In this document: piece after piece, positions 8,466 through 17,193 of the stretch
How positions within the stretch are numbered: position 1 is the first letter of the stretch
Layout of the letters: each line of letters starts with the position of its first letter
Source: Arthrobacter sp. AL12
GTDB taxonomy: Bacteria > Actinomycetota > Actinomycetes > Actinomycetales > Micrococcaceae
Direction: 5' to 3'
Assembly: GCF_029960645.1 (NCBI RefSeq)
Contig: NZ_JASBQY010000012.1
Location: 1 to 64,000, forward strand
DNA length: 64,000 nt
Position numbers and translations under genes: made by a program
Notes under the pieces: generated by a model
What the model saw: the letters and a program-made list of their open reading frames with translations, nothing else
Database searches by the model: none
What the model was told of the DNA's origin: nothing

Positions 8466-8906
8466 TCAGCTGATGCAGAACTCATTGCCTTCCGGGTCCG
8501 CCATGGTGTGCCAGGAATGCGGCCCCTGGCTGGCGGTCCAGAGGTACGTGGCGCCGCGGGCCTCGAGGGCCGCACGCGCCGCGTCCTTGTCGCCGCCGGC
8601 CAGGTTGACGTCCCAGTGGATCCGGTTCTTGATGGTCTTATCCTCCGGGACCGTCTGGAACAGGATGCGGCGGGCGGGCGGTTTCGCGTCAAGTTCCTCC
8701 GGCGGGCGGATGGCGGCGCCGACGCTCCAGACGAGCCTGCCGTGGTGCGTGGTGGTTTCCGCCTCCGTCGCGAAGCCCTGCGCGATCATCGCGCGGATGA
8801 AGGACTCGTCCTGCGGCTCCACGGCCCACTGGAGGGTTTCGGCCCACCAGTCGGCGAGCTTGTGCGGGTCCCGGCAGTCGACGGCGATCTGGATGTTCAG
8901 TGTCAT
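8466..8906 (-). CDS. VOC family glyoxalase-like protein
   Basis: A 146-residue protein of the vicinal-oxygen-chelate superfamily, close to the glyoxalase-like (PF18029) type. It has the opening strand MTLNIQIAVDCRDPHKLADWW and the closing strand MADPEGNEFCIS. The central NRIHWDVN strand supplies a His typical of metal or ligand binding in the fold. The reaction is unknown. It lies 21 bp upstream of menB on the same strand and could be co-transcribed with the men genes, although no functional link is known. Confidence 0.8.
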   Translation of the reverse strand: MTLNIQIAVDCRDPHKLADWWAETLQWAVEPQDESFIRAMIAQGFATEAETTTHHGRLVWSVGAAIRPPEELDAKPPARRILFQTVPEDKTIKNRIHWDVNLAGGDKDAARAALEARGATYLWTASQGPHSWHTMADPEGNEFCIS

Positions 8907-8949
8907 GGGAAGAAACTACGACGTCGGCGCGGCCGGCGGTAGGCCCCCA

Positions 8950-9014
8950 GAGCAACGCGGGGTCACCTAGCGCCCGTATAAGGCTCCGGAATGCGCAGCT
9001 GACCCCGCGTTGCT
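8950..9014. repeat. REP-like palindrome, family A copy 1
   Basis: An imperfect palindrome of about 65 bp whose outer arms are GAGCAACGCGGGGTCA and its complement. The inner part AGCGCCCGTATAAGG resembles, base for base over most of its length, the inverted copy at 49312-49378. It lies in the gap between the VOC and CPBP genes. Confidence 0.85.
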
Positions 9015-9021
9015 TGTTGGG

Positions 9022-9783
9022 TTAGCCCTGCATCTGCTGGAGCTGCTCCATCAGTTCGGGCGGGATGGCGTAGATGAAGATGACCGCGAGCAGGTTCTTC
9101 GAGGCGTGGACGAAGTAGGCGAACATGACGTTCCTGCCGGTCCAGACGTAGACGAACACCAGCACGGCGCCCATCGCGAGGTAGGGCATCAGCACCGGAA
9201 GGCTCAGGTCCTCCTGGCCCACGATGTGCAGGGCCGCGAACAGCACCACGGACAGTGAGCAGCACACCCAGATGTTGACCCGCCGGCTGAGTTTGCCGAT
9301 CAGCAGGTGCCGGAAGATGTACTCCTCCACGAACGGGCCCACGATCACCAGCAGCGGCACCATCAGCCAGACCGGGACCTGCTGCATCAGCGCCTGCAGG
9401 CCGGCCTGGTTGGCGGAAGTCTGCGGCGTTCCGGTGATGGAGACCAAGACCGCGGTGACGATCATCATGGCCACGACGGCGAGGGGAACCATCAGCACCG
9501 TGAACCAGGGCCTGGTGGCGAGCACCCTGAGGTCCCGGGCGGCGACATGCCGGACGGCGGCCAGGGCCAGGAGGCCGATGACGCCGTAGAAGACCAGGTT
9601 GACGGTGTAGGACGCCACCGCCGGGTTCGGGGACAGCTCGAGCAGCAGCGGGACCAGCAGTCCGCCGGCCACGGCGAAGAACGCGGCCACGGCCACGTAC
9701 AGGCCCGCGGTGATGAAATCGAGCCGCGAGAACCGGTAAAGTTCCGGCCGCGGTGCCGGTGGAGTGTGGAGAACAGTGCCCAT
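9022..9783 (-). CDS. CPBP family intramembrane metalloprotease
   Basis: A 253-residue polytopic membrane protein with about seven hydrophobic helices. It carries the CPBP (CaaX protease and bacteriocin-processing) motifs: the EEYIFRHLL glutamate pair at about residue 155, then an FAALHIVG His and a final YFVHASKN His/Asn motif. The family cleaves within or near the membrane, but the substrate here is unknown. The gene is divergent from the manganese transporter operon; only about 50 bp separate the two start codons. Confidence 0.88.
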   Translation of the reverse strand: MGTVLHTPPAPRPELYRFSRLDFITAGLYVAVAAFFAVAGGLLVPLLLELSPNPAVASYTVNLVFYGVIGLLALAAVRHVAARDLRVLATRPWFTVLMVPLAVVAMMIVTAVLVSITGTPQTSANQAGLQALMQQVPVWLMVPLLVIVGPFVEEYIFRHLLIGKLSRRVNIWVCCSLSVVLFAALHIVGQEDLSLPVLMPYLAMGAVLVFVYVWTGRNVMFAYFVHASKNLLAVIFIYAIPPELMEQLQQMQG

Positions 9784-9822
9784 GACAACAGCCTAGCGCC
9801 GCGGCCGGAGGGTCGGGTCCCG

Positions 9823-9835
9823 TATAATGTTCGGT
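9823..9835 (+). promoter_or_regulatory. Perfect -10 box and predicted leaderless start
   Basis: A consensus TATAAT occupies 9823-9828. With normal spacing, transcription would begin at about 9835-9836, which is the first base of the ATG of the manganese-binding lipoprotein gene. No good -35 hexamer is evident and there is no Shine-Dalgarno. An in-frame ATG at 9827 lies inside the -10 box and cannot be the start if this promoter is used. Confidence 0.65.
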
Positions 9836-10810
9836 ATGCCTAAAAATTCGTTTCGGCCCGCCAAAGTTGTCGGCCGAACACGTCGCCGCCGTACTGCCGG
9901 AGCCGCCGTCGCCGCCGTTCTGCTCGGACTGTCCCTGGCCGCGTGCGGGGCGGGCGTTCCGGGGCAGGGACCGGGCTCCGCGGCCGAGAAGCCCGTGGTG
10001 CTGACCACCTTCACCGTGCTGGCCGACGTCGCGCAGAACGTGGCGGGGGACAAACTGCAGGTCGAATCCATCACCAAGGCCGGCGCCGAAATCCACGGCT
10101 ACGAGCCCACCCCCGGGGACATCCGCAAGGCCTCCAAAGCCGACCTGATCCTGGACAACGGGCTGAACCTGGAAGCCTGGTTCGCCCAGTTCGTCGAGGG
10201 CCTGGACGTTCCCCACGCCGTCGTGAGCGAGGGCGTGGAGGTGCTCTCCATCGGCGAAGACTCCTACCAGGGCAAACCGAACCCGCACGCCTGGATGTCG
10301 CCGGTCAACGTGCAGATTTACGTGGACAACATGGTGAAGGCGTTCTCGAAGCTGGATCCGGGGAACGCCGCGGCCTTCGAGGCCAACGGGGCGGCGTACA
10401 AGGCCCAGCTGCAGTCCGTGCAGGATGAAATGGTCCAGAAGATCGCCGCCGTCCCCGAGGCGCAGCGGGCGCTGGTGACATGTGAGGGAGCCTTCTCGTA
10501 CCTGGCGCGCGACGCCGGCCTCCGCGAGGTTTACATCTGGGCCGTCAACGCCGAACAGCAGGCCACCCCGCAGCAGATCACCAAGGCCATCGAATTCGTC
10601 AAGGCCAACAAGGTCCCGGCCGTCTTCTGCGAGTCCACGGTCTCGGACGCACCGATGCGCCAGGTGGTCGGGGCAACCGGCGCCACCTTCGGCGGCGTGC
10701 TGTACGTGGACTCGCTCTCCGAAGCGGACGGCCCCGTGCCCACGTACCTGGACCTGGTCCGGCACGATTCCAAGCTCATCACTGCAGGCCTGACGGGAGC
10801 GGCATCATGA
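9836..10810 (+). CDS. Manganese-type ABC transporter substrate-binding lipoprotein
   Basis: A 324-residue cluster A-I metal-binding protein of the PsaA/MntC type. A signal peptide ends in the lipobox LSLAACG, so the mature protein is anchored outside the membrane. The four expected ligands are visible: His in AEIHGYEPTP, His in KPNPHAWMSP, Glu in VTCEGAFSYLARDAGL, and Asp in the VDSLSEADGP region. A Glu at the third site, and the following YIWAVNAEQQATP, favour the Mn/Fe type over Zn. The start at 9836 is preferred over 9827 because of the -10 box. It overlaps the ATPase gene by four bases (ATGA). Confidence 0.92.
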   Translation: MPKNSFRPAKVVGRTRRRRTAGAAVAAVLLGLSLAACGAGVPGQGPGSAAEKPVVLTTFTVLADVAQNVAGDKLQVESITKAGAEIHGYEPTPGDIRKASKADLILDNGLNLEAWFAQFVEGLDVPHAVVSEGVEVLSIGEDSYQGKPNPHAWMSPVNVQIYVDNMVKAFSKLDPGNAAAFEANGAAYKAQLQSVQDEMVQKIAAVPEAQRALVTCEGAFSYLARDAGLREVYIWAVNAEQQATPQQITKAIEFVKANKVPAVFCESTVSDAPMRQVVGATGATFGGVLYVDSLSEADGPVPTYLDLVRHDSKLITAGLTGAAS

Positions 10811-11655
10811 GCAATCCGGCCATTCTGGTGGAAAACGTCACCGTCCATTACGGGGAGGTCCTGGCGCTCGATGCCGCCTCCCTCACCGTGGAGGCGGCCC
10901 GGATCTGCGGGCTGGTGGGCATGAACGGCTCCGGAAAGTCGACGCTGTTCAAGGCGATCATGGGCATGGTCAAGCCCGACGCCGGCCGCGTCCTGATCAA
11001 CGGCGAATCACCGGCCAAGGCCCGCAAGACGGGCGGCATCGGCTACGTCCCGCAAAGCGAGGACGTGGACTGGCAGTTCCCGCTGTCCGTGCACGATGTC
11101 GTGATGATGGGCCGCTACGGGCACCAGGGCTTCACCCGCCGGGCGTCCAGGGCGGACCGCGACGCCGTCGACCTCGCCCTGGACCGGGTGGAACTCTCCG
11201 AGTTCGCCAACCGGCAGATCGGCCAGCTCTCCGGCGGCCAGAAGAAGCGCGCCTTCGTTGCCCGCGGAATCGCCCAGGGCGCCACCATGATGCTCCTGGA
11301 CGAGCCCTTCGCCGGCGTGGACAAGCGCTCCGAGGCGACGATAACGCGCCTGCTGAAGGAACTGGCCGCGGACGGCTGCACCATCCTCGTCTCGACCCAT
11401 GACCTGCACGCCCTGCCCCGGCTCTGCGATGAGGCGGTGCTCCTGATGCGCAAGGTCCTGATGCACGGCCCGCCCGAGGTGGTGCTGCAGCCGGAGCACC
11501 TGGCCATGGCCTTCGGCCTCGACGTCCTCAACCGGGACCTCCCGGACCGGGACCTTCCGGCCCCCGGCCTTCCGGACCGCGGACTGCCGGCCCCCGGCCT
11601 TCCGGACCGCGGACTGCCGGCCCCCGGCGTTGCCAACCGGCCGGGCAGGAACTGA
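10807..11655 (+). CDS. Manganese-type ABC transporter ATP-binding protein
   Basis: The 282-residue ATPase subunit of the metal importer. It has Walker A GMNGSGKST (about residue 38), a Q-loop at GYVPQSEDVDWQFP, the signature LSGGQKKRAFVARG, Walker B MMLLDEPFAGVD and the switch His in VSTHDLH. It overlaps the lipoprotein gene by 4 bp and precedes the permease gene by 3 bp, so the three form one operon. The last 45 residues lie beyond the ATPase fold and consist of a decapeptide repeat, LPDRGLPAPG, encoded by three 30-bp units. This tail is unusual and probably dispensable for ATP hydrolysis. Confidence 0.93.
   Translation: MSNPAILVENVTVHYGEVLALDAASLTVEAARICGLVGMNGSGKSTLFKAIMGMVKPDAGRVLINGESPAKARKTGGIGYVPQSEDVDWQFPLSVHDVVMMGRYGHQGFTRRASRADRDAVDLALDRVELSEFANRQIGQLSGGQKKRAFVARGIAQGATMMLLDEPFAGVDKRSEATITRLLKELAADGCTILVSTHDLHALPRLCDEAVLLMRKVLMHGPPEVVLQPEHLAMAFGLDVLNRDLPDRDLPAPGLPDRGLPAPGLPDRGLPAPGVANRPGRN
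11539..11628 (+). repeat. Three 30-bp intragenic repeats (LPDRGLPAPG)
   Basis: Units at 11539-11568, 11569-11598 and 11599-11628; the last two are identical and the first is slightly divergent. They add a Pro/Gly-rich tail to the ABC ATPase. Confidence 0.9.
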
Positions 11656-11658
11656 GCC

Positions 11659-12534
11659 ATGGATCTCTTCGACCTCCTGCTGGAACCCCTCGGCTATGAC
11701 TTCATGGTCCGGGCCATCGTCACCACGGCGCTCGCTGCCATCGTCTGCGCGGTGCTGAGCTGCTGGCTCGTGCTGATCGGCTGGTCGCTGATGGGCGACG
11801 CCGTCTCCCACGCCGTGCTGCCCGGGGTGGTGCTCGCCTACATCGTGGGTGCCCCCTTCGCGCTGGGCGCCCTGGTGTTCGCGCTGATCGCGGTGACCCT
11901 GATCGGGGTGGTCCGCAACACCAGCCGGGTGAAGGAGGACGCGGCGATCGGGATCGTGTTCACGTCCCTGTTCGCGCTCGGCCTGGTGCTCATCTCCGTC
12001 ACGCCCAGCCAGACGGACCTCAACCACATCATCTTCGGCAACCTGCTCGGCGTCAGCATTCCGGACCTCATCCAGGTCCTCGTGCTGGGTGTCGTCACCT
12101 TCGCGATCCTGGTCCTGAAACGCCGTGACCTGACCCTTTACGCCTTCGACCCCACGCACGCCCACGCGATCGGGCTGTCCCCGAAGCGCCTCGGGGCCCT
12201 GCTGCTGGGCCTGCTGGCGCTGACGTCCGTGGTGGCGCTGCAGACCGTGGGCGTGGTGCTGGTGGTGGCCATGCTGATCATTCCCGGGGCCACGGCCTAT
12301 CTGCTGACGGACCGGTTCTCCCGCATGCTGGTGATCGCGCCGGCCATTTCCGCGGTGTGCTCCATCGCCGGGATCTACTTCAGCTACTACCTCGACACCG
12401 CCTCCGGCGCCATGGTGGTCCTGACGCAGGCGGCCGCGTTCGCCGCCGTCTACCTGTTCAGCCCGCGGCAGGGGCTGATCGGCACGCGGCTGGCGATGGC
12501 CCGGCGCCGGAAAGCGGCCGCGCTCGCCGCCTGA
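11659..12534 (+). CDS. Manganese-type ABC transporter permease
   Basis: A 291-residue integral membrane subunit of the ABC-3 family with about eight or nine transmembrane helices. The family hallmarks are SLMGDAVSHAVLPGVV near residue 35 and a late VALQTVGVVLVVAMLIIPG segment. It completes the three-gene importer with the lipoprotein and the ATPase just upstream. No metal-responsive operator was recognised near the operon. Confidence 0.93.
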   Translation: MDLFDLLLEPLGYDFMVRAIVTTALAAIVCAVLSCWLVLIGWSLMGDAVSHAVLPGVVLAYIVGAPFALGALVFALIAVTLIGVVRNTSRVKEDAAIGIVFTSLFALGLVLISVTPSQTDLNHIIFGNLLGVSIPDLIQVLVLGVVTFAILVLKRRDLTLYAFDPTHAHAIGLSPKRLGALLLGLLALTSVVALQTVGVVLVVAMLIIPGATAYLLTDRFSRMLVIAPAISAVCSIAGIYFSYYLDTASGAMVVLTQAAAFAAVYLFSPRQGLIGTRLAMARRRKAAALAA

Positions 12535-12561
12535 CGTTTCCCGCCAGGGCGCCCCCAAGAG

Positions 12562-12631
12562 GCTGCCCGACGGCGGCGGTCGGGTCAGTCGGAGCCGCTG
12601 CCCGACGGCGGCGGTCGGGTCAGTCGGAGCC
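12562..12631. repeat. Perfect 35-bp tandem duplication with hairpins
   Basis: Two identical 35-bp units (12562-12596 and 12597-12631). Each contains the stem CCCGAC/GTCGGG around a GC-rich loop. The pair sits 70 bp upstream of the ABC-F start codon, so it could be a leader structure or part of the transporter operon's terminator. No T-run follows. Confidence 0.9.
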
Positions 12632-12697
12632 TGCGGTGTCATACTTGACGACGCAAGCCGCCGCCGCGCCGGCTCGCCATCTACCTGCGAGGACTCC

Positions 12698-14353
12698 TTG
12701 AGCGAACATCTCCGCCTTACGGGCGTATCCCACGGCTACGGGGACCGCCAGCTGTTTGCCGACGTCGAACTGGCCATCAACGCCGGTGAACATGTGGCGA
12801 TCGTCGGCGAAAACGGCGCGGGCAAATCCACGCTGCTGCGGATCCTGGCCGGGCTCGAGACCCCGGACGAGGGCACCGCCGTCCGTCAGGGCCGCGTCGG
12901 CTATCTTGCCCAGACCCTCGGACTGCCGGATGCGTTCACGGTAAGCAACGCGATCGACGCCGCCCTGGGATCCCTCCGCGAACTGGAGGCCGAGCTCGAC
13001 CGTCTGGAGGACGGGCTTGCCGACGCCGAAGCCGACGAACTGGAGCGCTACGGCACCCTGCAGACGCAATACCAGCTCAGGGAAGGCTACGCCGCGGAAT
13101 CCCGCGTGGAGGCGGCGCTGGACCGGCTGGGCCTGGGCGGGCTGGACCGGATGAGGACACTGGGCTCGCTCTCCGGCGGGGAACAGGAGCGTGTGGCGCT
13201 GGCCTGCGTGATGGCCGATCCCGCGGACATCCTCCTGCTGGATGAACCCACCAACCACCTTGACGCCAGCGGGACGGCCTGGCTGGAGGCGCGGCTCGCG
13301 GCGCACCGCGGCACCGTGGTGGTGGTCTCCCACGACCGCGTCCTGCTGCGCAAAGTCGCCTCTACCGTGATCGAAGTCGACGCCGAACGCCGGACGGTCA
13401 ACCGCTACGGCAACGGCTACGAAGGCTACCTGCGGGAGAAGGCCGCCGAACGCCAGCGCTGGGCGCAGCAGTACAGCGGGTGGCTGGACGCCATGGCGGC
13501 CGAACGGCTCCAGGCGGACACGGTCGCGGGGAAGATGGGCTACGCCCGCCAGCGCGACAACGACAAAATGGGCTTCGACTTCAAGGCCGGCACCTGGCAG
13601 AAGGCAGCCTCCAGCAAGGTCCGCAACGCCCAGGAGCGACTCCGCCGGCTGGAGGAATACCCCGTCGACCGTCCGCCGGTGCCGCTGAAGCTGGCGACGG
13701 ACCTGCGTGCGGACGTGGCGGCGGGACCGGCCCTGGAAGCCCGGGCCGTGTCGGTGCCCGGCCGCCTGGAACCGACGGACCTCCGGGTGGAGGCGGGCCA
13801 GAAGATCCTCATCACCGGCCCCAACGGTGCCGGCAAGTCCACGCTGCTCTCCGTCCTCGCGGGCACGCTGGAACCGGCCCGGGGCACCGTGGTGAGGCAC
13901 GGCCGGATCGGCTACCTGCAGCAGGAGCTGGAGCTCCCGCAGCGCCCGGGGCTGCGCCTGCTGCCGGCTTTCGCCGCGGGCCTGGGCGGCAACATCGATG
14001 AGCACGCGGAGGCGCTGCTGCGCCTGGGGCTCTTCCGGACCAGCGAATTCCACGTCCCGGTGGGAGGCCTGTCCGCCGGGCAGCAGCGCCGGCTGGCGCT
14101 GGCCCGGCTTCTGCTGGGCGGCTACGGGACGATGCTCGTCGATGAGCCCACCAACCATCTGGCGCCCGTCCTGGTGGAGCAGCTGGAATCCGCCCTTTCG
14201 GACTTCGCCGGGACGCTGGTAATGGTCAGCCACGACCGCGCGCTGGGGGAGTGGTTCGACGCCTGCGCCCGCGACAACAGCACGGGGAACCGCGCCGGGG
14301 CCGGGACCGGGAACTGGCTCCGATATGCGATGCGGGACGGCGGCCTGGCCTGA
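12698..14353 (+). CDS. ABC-F family ATPase
   Basis: A 551-residue soluble protein with two ABC domains in tandem and no membrane domain. Domain 1 has Walker A VGENGAGKST, signature LSGGEQERVALA and Walker B ILLLDEPTNHLD. Domain 2 has GPNGAGKST, a less canonical LSAGQQRRLALARLLL and MLVDEPTNHL. The linker of about 80 residues contains the AAERQRWAQQY and GYARQRDNDKMGFD stretches. ABC-F proteins act on ribosomes; some protect against antibiotics and others are translation factors, and the sequence alone does not decide. Translation starts at TTG 12698, preceded by GCGAGGACT. Confidence 0.9.
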   Translation: MSEHLRLTGVSHGYGDRQLFADVELAINAGEHVAIVGENGAGKSTLLRILAGLETPDEGTAVRQGRVGYLAQTLGLPDAFTVSNAIDAALGSLRELEAELDRLEDGLADAEADELERYGTLQTQYQLREGYAAESRVEAALDRLGLGGLDRMRTLGSLSGGEQERVALACVMADPADILLLDEPTNHLDASGTAWLEARLAAHRGTVVVVSHDRVLLRKVASTVIEVDAERRTVNRYGNGYEGYLREKAAERQRWAQQYSGWLDAMAAERLQADTVAGKMGYARQRDNDKMGFDFKAGTWQKAASSKVRNAQERLRRLEEYPVDRPPVPLKLATDLRADVAAGPALEARAVSVPGRLEPTDLRVEAGQKILITGPNGAGKSTLLSVLAGTLEPARGTVVRHGRIGYLQQELELPQRPGLRLLPAFAAGLGGNIDEHAEALLRLGLFRTSEFHVPVGGLSAGQQRRLALARLLLGGYGTMLVDEPTNHLAPVLVEQLESALSDFAGTLVMVSHDRALGEWFDACARDNSTGNRAGAGTGNWLRYAMRDGGLA

Positions 14354-14650
14354 CGGCGGAAAAACTGGCAACGTCCTAACTGACGGGTAGGCCGGGACTG
14401 GCCGGACCGAAATCGAACATCATTCGGCGTTCCAGCCCAAATCACATCATAAATTAGCAATAGTGCCCGCAGGGTGTAGCCCGCGTCACGACAAGGCCGC
14501 AAATGCTAGTAGGATGGATGAGCCGCGCGAGCTTCGACACTTGTGAGGTTCGGTACACGGCTGGGTCCCTACAAGGGGCTCTGGCCCGAATTTTGTGTAC
14601 TTGAATCCACGGTCACTTCCCGGCCATACCCCGACCTACAAGGAACAGCT
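14354..14650. other. Intergenic region upstream of the permease gene
   Basis: About 300 bp with somewhat lower GC (AAATCACATCATAAATTAGCAA around 14440). It should contain the permease promoter. The reading frame of the permease stays open back to 14543 but without homology, and the AAGGA just before GTG 14651 marks the likely start. No riboswitch was recognised. Confidence 0.5.
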
Positions 14651-16111
14651 GTGCCATCACCTACGCCCACAGAACTTAAGAGCACTCCGGCGCAACCCGC
14701 CGTCGTCGACTCGACCCTCAGCGCCGAGGGCTACGCAAAATCCCTGAGTGGCCGCCAGGTCACCATGATCGCAATGGGCGGCGCCATCGGCGTCGGCCTC
14801 TTCATGGGTGCCGGCGGGCGCCTGGCCTCCACCGGGCCGGCGCTCATCTTCTCCTACGCCATTGCCGGCGTCATCGCCTACCTGCTGATGCGCGCCTTGG
14901 GCGAGCTCATCATGTACCGCCAGACCTCGGGCTCCTTCGTCAGCTACGCCGGCGAAATGTTCGGCAAAAAGGGCGCCTATGTGTCCGGCTGGATGTACTT
15001 CATCAACTGGGCGATGACCGGCATCGCCGAGCTCATCGCGATCGGGCTGTACTTCCAGTTCTTCTTCCCCAACGTGCCGGTCGAGCTGTCCGCGATCGCC
15101 GCGCTGCTGCTGCTCGTGGGCGTGAACCTCATGAGCGTCAAGGCGTTCGGTGAATTCGAATTCTGGGCCTCCTGCCTCAAGGTCGGCGCCATCCTCATCT
15201 TCCTGGCCGTAGGCACCTTCATGGTGGTCACCAACGCCCAGGTCGGCGACGGCAACGCCTCGGTCAACAACCTCTTCGCCGCCGAAGGGGGCATGTTCCC
15301 CAAGGGTGCCCTGGTGATGATCCTGGTCCTGAACGCCGTCATCTTCGCCTACAACGGCATTGAGCTCGTCGGCATCACCGCCGGCGAAATGCAGGACCCG
15401 GCCAAGGAAGTGCCCAAGGCCATCCGCGCGGTCGTCTTCCGCATCGTCGTGTTCTACGTCGGCTCCGTGACCCTGCTGGCCATGCTGCTGCCCTCGGACC
15501 AGTACGTCGCCGGCACCTCGCCGTTCGTGACCGTGTTCGGCCAGATGGGCCTCGGCTGGATGGGCGATGTCATGAACATGATCGTCATCACCGCCGCGCT
15601 GTCCTCCTGCAACTCGGGCCTGTACTCGATCGGCCGGGTGTTCCGCACCATGGCCAACAATGGACATGCTCCCGAGTGGCTGACCAAGATGTCCAAGAGC
15701 CACGTCCCGTACGCGGCCATCCTGGCCATCGGCGGCGTCTACCTCGTCGGCATCCTCCTGAACATCTGGCTCGGCGGCTCGCACGCCTTCGACCTGGCGC
15801 TGAACTCCGCGTCGATCGGCGTGATCTTCACCTGGGGCGCCATCTTCGCCAGCCAGATCGCGCTGCGCAAGACCAAGGGCAAGGTCTCATCCCTGCCCGC
15901 GCCCGGCGGAGTCTGGGCCAGCTGGGCCGGCCTCATCGCCCTGCTGCTCATCACGGTGCTGATTGGCTTCGACACCATGACCAGCAAGAGCGGCGAGGTC
16001 TTCCACCTCGGCCTCTGGACCCTGGCGACCATCCCGTTCTTCACACTGCTGCTGTGGCTCGGCTGGCAGAAGGTCAAGAACAACGAACCGAAGAACGCAC
16101 TCTTCAACTAA
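14651..16111 (+). CDS. ansP: AnsP-like amino acid permease
   Basis: A 486-residue APC-superfamily transporter with about twelve transmembrane helices. The substrate-loop signature GGAIGVGLFMGAGGRL is near residue 40. The YRQTSGSFVSYAGEMFG and SGWMYFINWAMTGIAE stretches closely follow L-asparagine permease AnsP, more so than D-serine/D-alanine carriers, and NGHAPEWLTKMSKSHVPYAAIL is also AnsP-like. The start is GTG 14651 with AAGGA nine bases upstream. The exact amino acid carried is an inference. It stands alone, followed by a clear hairpin terminator. Confidence 0.85.
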   Translation: MPSPTPTELKSTPAQPAVVDSTLSAEGYAKSLSGRQVTMIAMGGAIGVGLFMGAGGRLASTGPALIFSYAIAGVIAYLLMRALGELIMYRQTSGSFVSYAGEMFGKKGAYVSGWMYFINWAMTGIAELIAIGLYFQFFFPNVPVELSAIAALLLLVGVNLMSVKAFGEFEFWASCLKVGAILIFLAVGTFMVVTNAQVGDGNASVNNLFAAEGGMFPKGALVMILVLNAVIFAYNGIELVGITAGEMQDPAKEVPKAIRAVVFRIVVFYVGSVTLLAMLLPSDQYVAGTSPFVTVFGQMGLGWMGDVMNMIVITAALSSCNSGLYSIGRVFRTMANNGHAPEWLTKMSKSHVPYAAILAIGGVYLVGILLNIWLGGSHAFDLALNSASIGVIFTWGAIFASQIALRKTKGKVSSLPAPGGVWASWAGLIALLLITVLIGFDTMTSKSGEVFHLGLWTLATIPFFTLLLWLGWQKVKNNEPKNALFN

Positions 16112-16143
16112 CCGCTGCGGGCAACACCTCCAGCGGACGACGA

Positions 16144-16177
16144 CGGCGGGCCTCCAGTACGGGGGCCCGCCGTTCTT
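16144..16177 (+). terminator. Rho-independent terminator of the permease gene
   Basis: The stem CGGCGGGCC pairs with GGCCCGCCG around an 11-nt loop and is followed by TTCTT. It sits 33 bp after the permease stop and may also serve the convergent hydrolase gene. Confidence 0.75.
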
Positions 16178-16252
16178 GCGTAACCGGACTTTGCGTTCCG
16201 GCCCGGGGGCCCGGCCGCGGGCCAACAAGCGCGGGGGAGCGCCGATGCGTTC

Positions 16253-17002
16253 CTACGGGCTTTGCGCGAGGTGCCTGGCGAAGTAGTCTTCTATCCGCTG
16301 CCAGGCCTCCGCCGCCGCGTCGGGGTCCGGCTTGATGCCCATGACGCGGAAGAGGGGCCGGAGCGGACGCGGGCCAAGCTCGGCGTCGTTCATGAAGGCG
16401 TGGCCTGCGCCCTCGAATTCCTTGACGTCGTGCTCGATGCCCAGCTTGTCCAGCACGGCATCGAGGTGGGCGGCGGCCCCCGGCAGAGTGCGGTCCGCCT
16501 TCCCGAAGTTGCCCACCACGGGACAGGCGCCCCGCAGGGCCTCTTCGGGGTCCTTTGGCAGTCTGCCGTAATTCACCGCCGCCGCGTCGAAGCCGTCTTT
16601 GGCGATCATTAGGGCGAAGCCGCCACCCATGCAAAAGCCGATGACGCCGATCTTGCCGTTGGTCCACCCCGACCGCTCCAGCCATGCCTGTGCCACGGCC
16701 AGGTCCGTGAAGGCCTTGCCCGTGCCGGACGCCAGCGAGCGCATGGTGGAAACCAGGCAGCGGCGCATTCCGCCGTCGCTGAACAGGTCCACCGCCAGCG
16801 TCAGATATCCGGCGCGTGCCAGCCGGTCGGCCTGGCGCCGGGCAATGTCGTTGAGGCCGAACGCCTCGTGGATCATCAGGACGGAGGGAAAGGGGCCGGT
16901 CCCCTCGGGCCGTGCCAGGTAGCCGCGGAGGTTTGGCGATCCGGGGGCGCCCGGTCCGTCTCCAGCCGCACTGCCGGTCGCGCTGAGGTCGATCATCGTC
17001 AT
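16253..17002 (-). CDS. Dienelactone hydrolase family protein
   Basis: A 249-residue alpha/beta-hydrolase of the dienelactone hydrolase family. The nucleophile elbow is GFCMGGG, with the Cys nucleophile typical of this family (around residue 124). The acid/base pair is suggested by a late Asp and the His of GAGHAFMND. It is cytoplasmic, with no signal peptide. Some relatives hydrolyse dienelactone in chlorocatechol pathways, but no such genes are near, so the substrate is unknown. Confidence 0.87.
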   Translation of the reverse strand: MTMIDLSATGSAAGDGPGAPGSPNLRGYLARPEGTGPFPSVLMIHEAFGLNDIARRQADRLARAGYLTLAVDLFSDGGMRRCLVSTMRSLASGTGKAFTDLAVAQAWLERSGWTNGKIGVIGFCMGGGFALMIAKDGFDAAAVNYGRLPKDPEEALRGACPVVGNFGKADRTLPGAAAHLDAVLDKLGIEHDVKEFEGAGHAFMNDAELGPRPLRPLFRVMGIKPDPDAAAEAWQRIEDYFARHLAQSP

Positions 17003-17142
17003 GGTGCGGGCCTTCCGTCGTCGGATGCTGTAGCCCCGAGAATCTCACAACGCAGCCCCATCACCAACGGTGCATTGCCGGGATATGAATGGCCCTCCAG
17101 CGCCCGGACCGGCGGCGTGGCATTCTTCCCGGGCACAAAATA

Positions 17143-17181
17143 GCGGCGGCGGGCATCCCCCAAAGGAATGTCCGCCGCCGC
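17143..17181 (-). terminator. Terminator of the csbD-like gene
   Basis: A 14-bp stem (GCGGCGGCGGGCAT with its near-perfect complement) around an 11-nt loop lies just after the CsbD stop codon when read leftwards, followed by TTTTGTG. Confidence 0.7.
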
Positions 17182-17193
17182 GCTTCGATAGGA

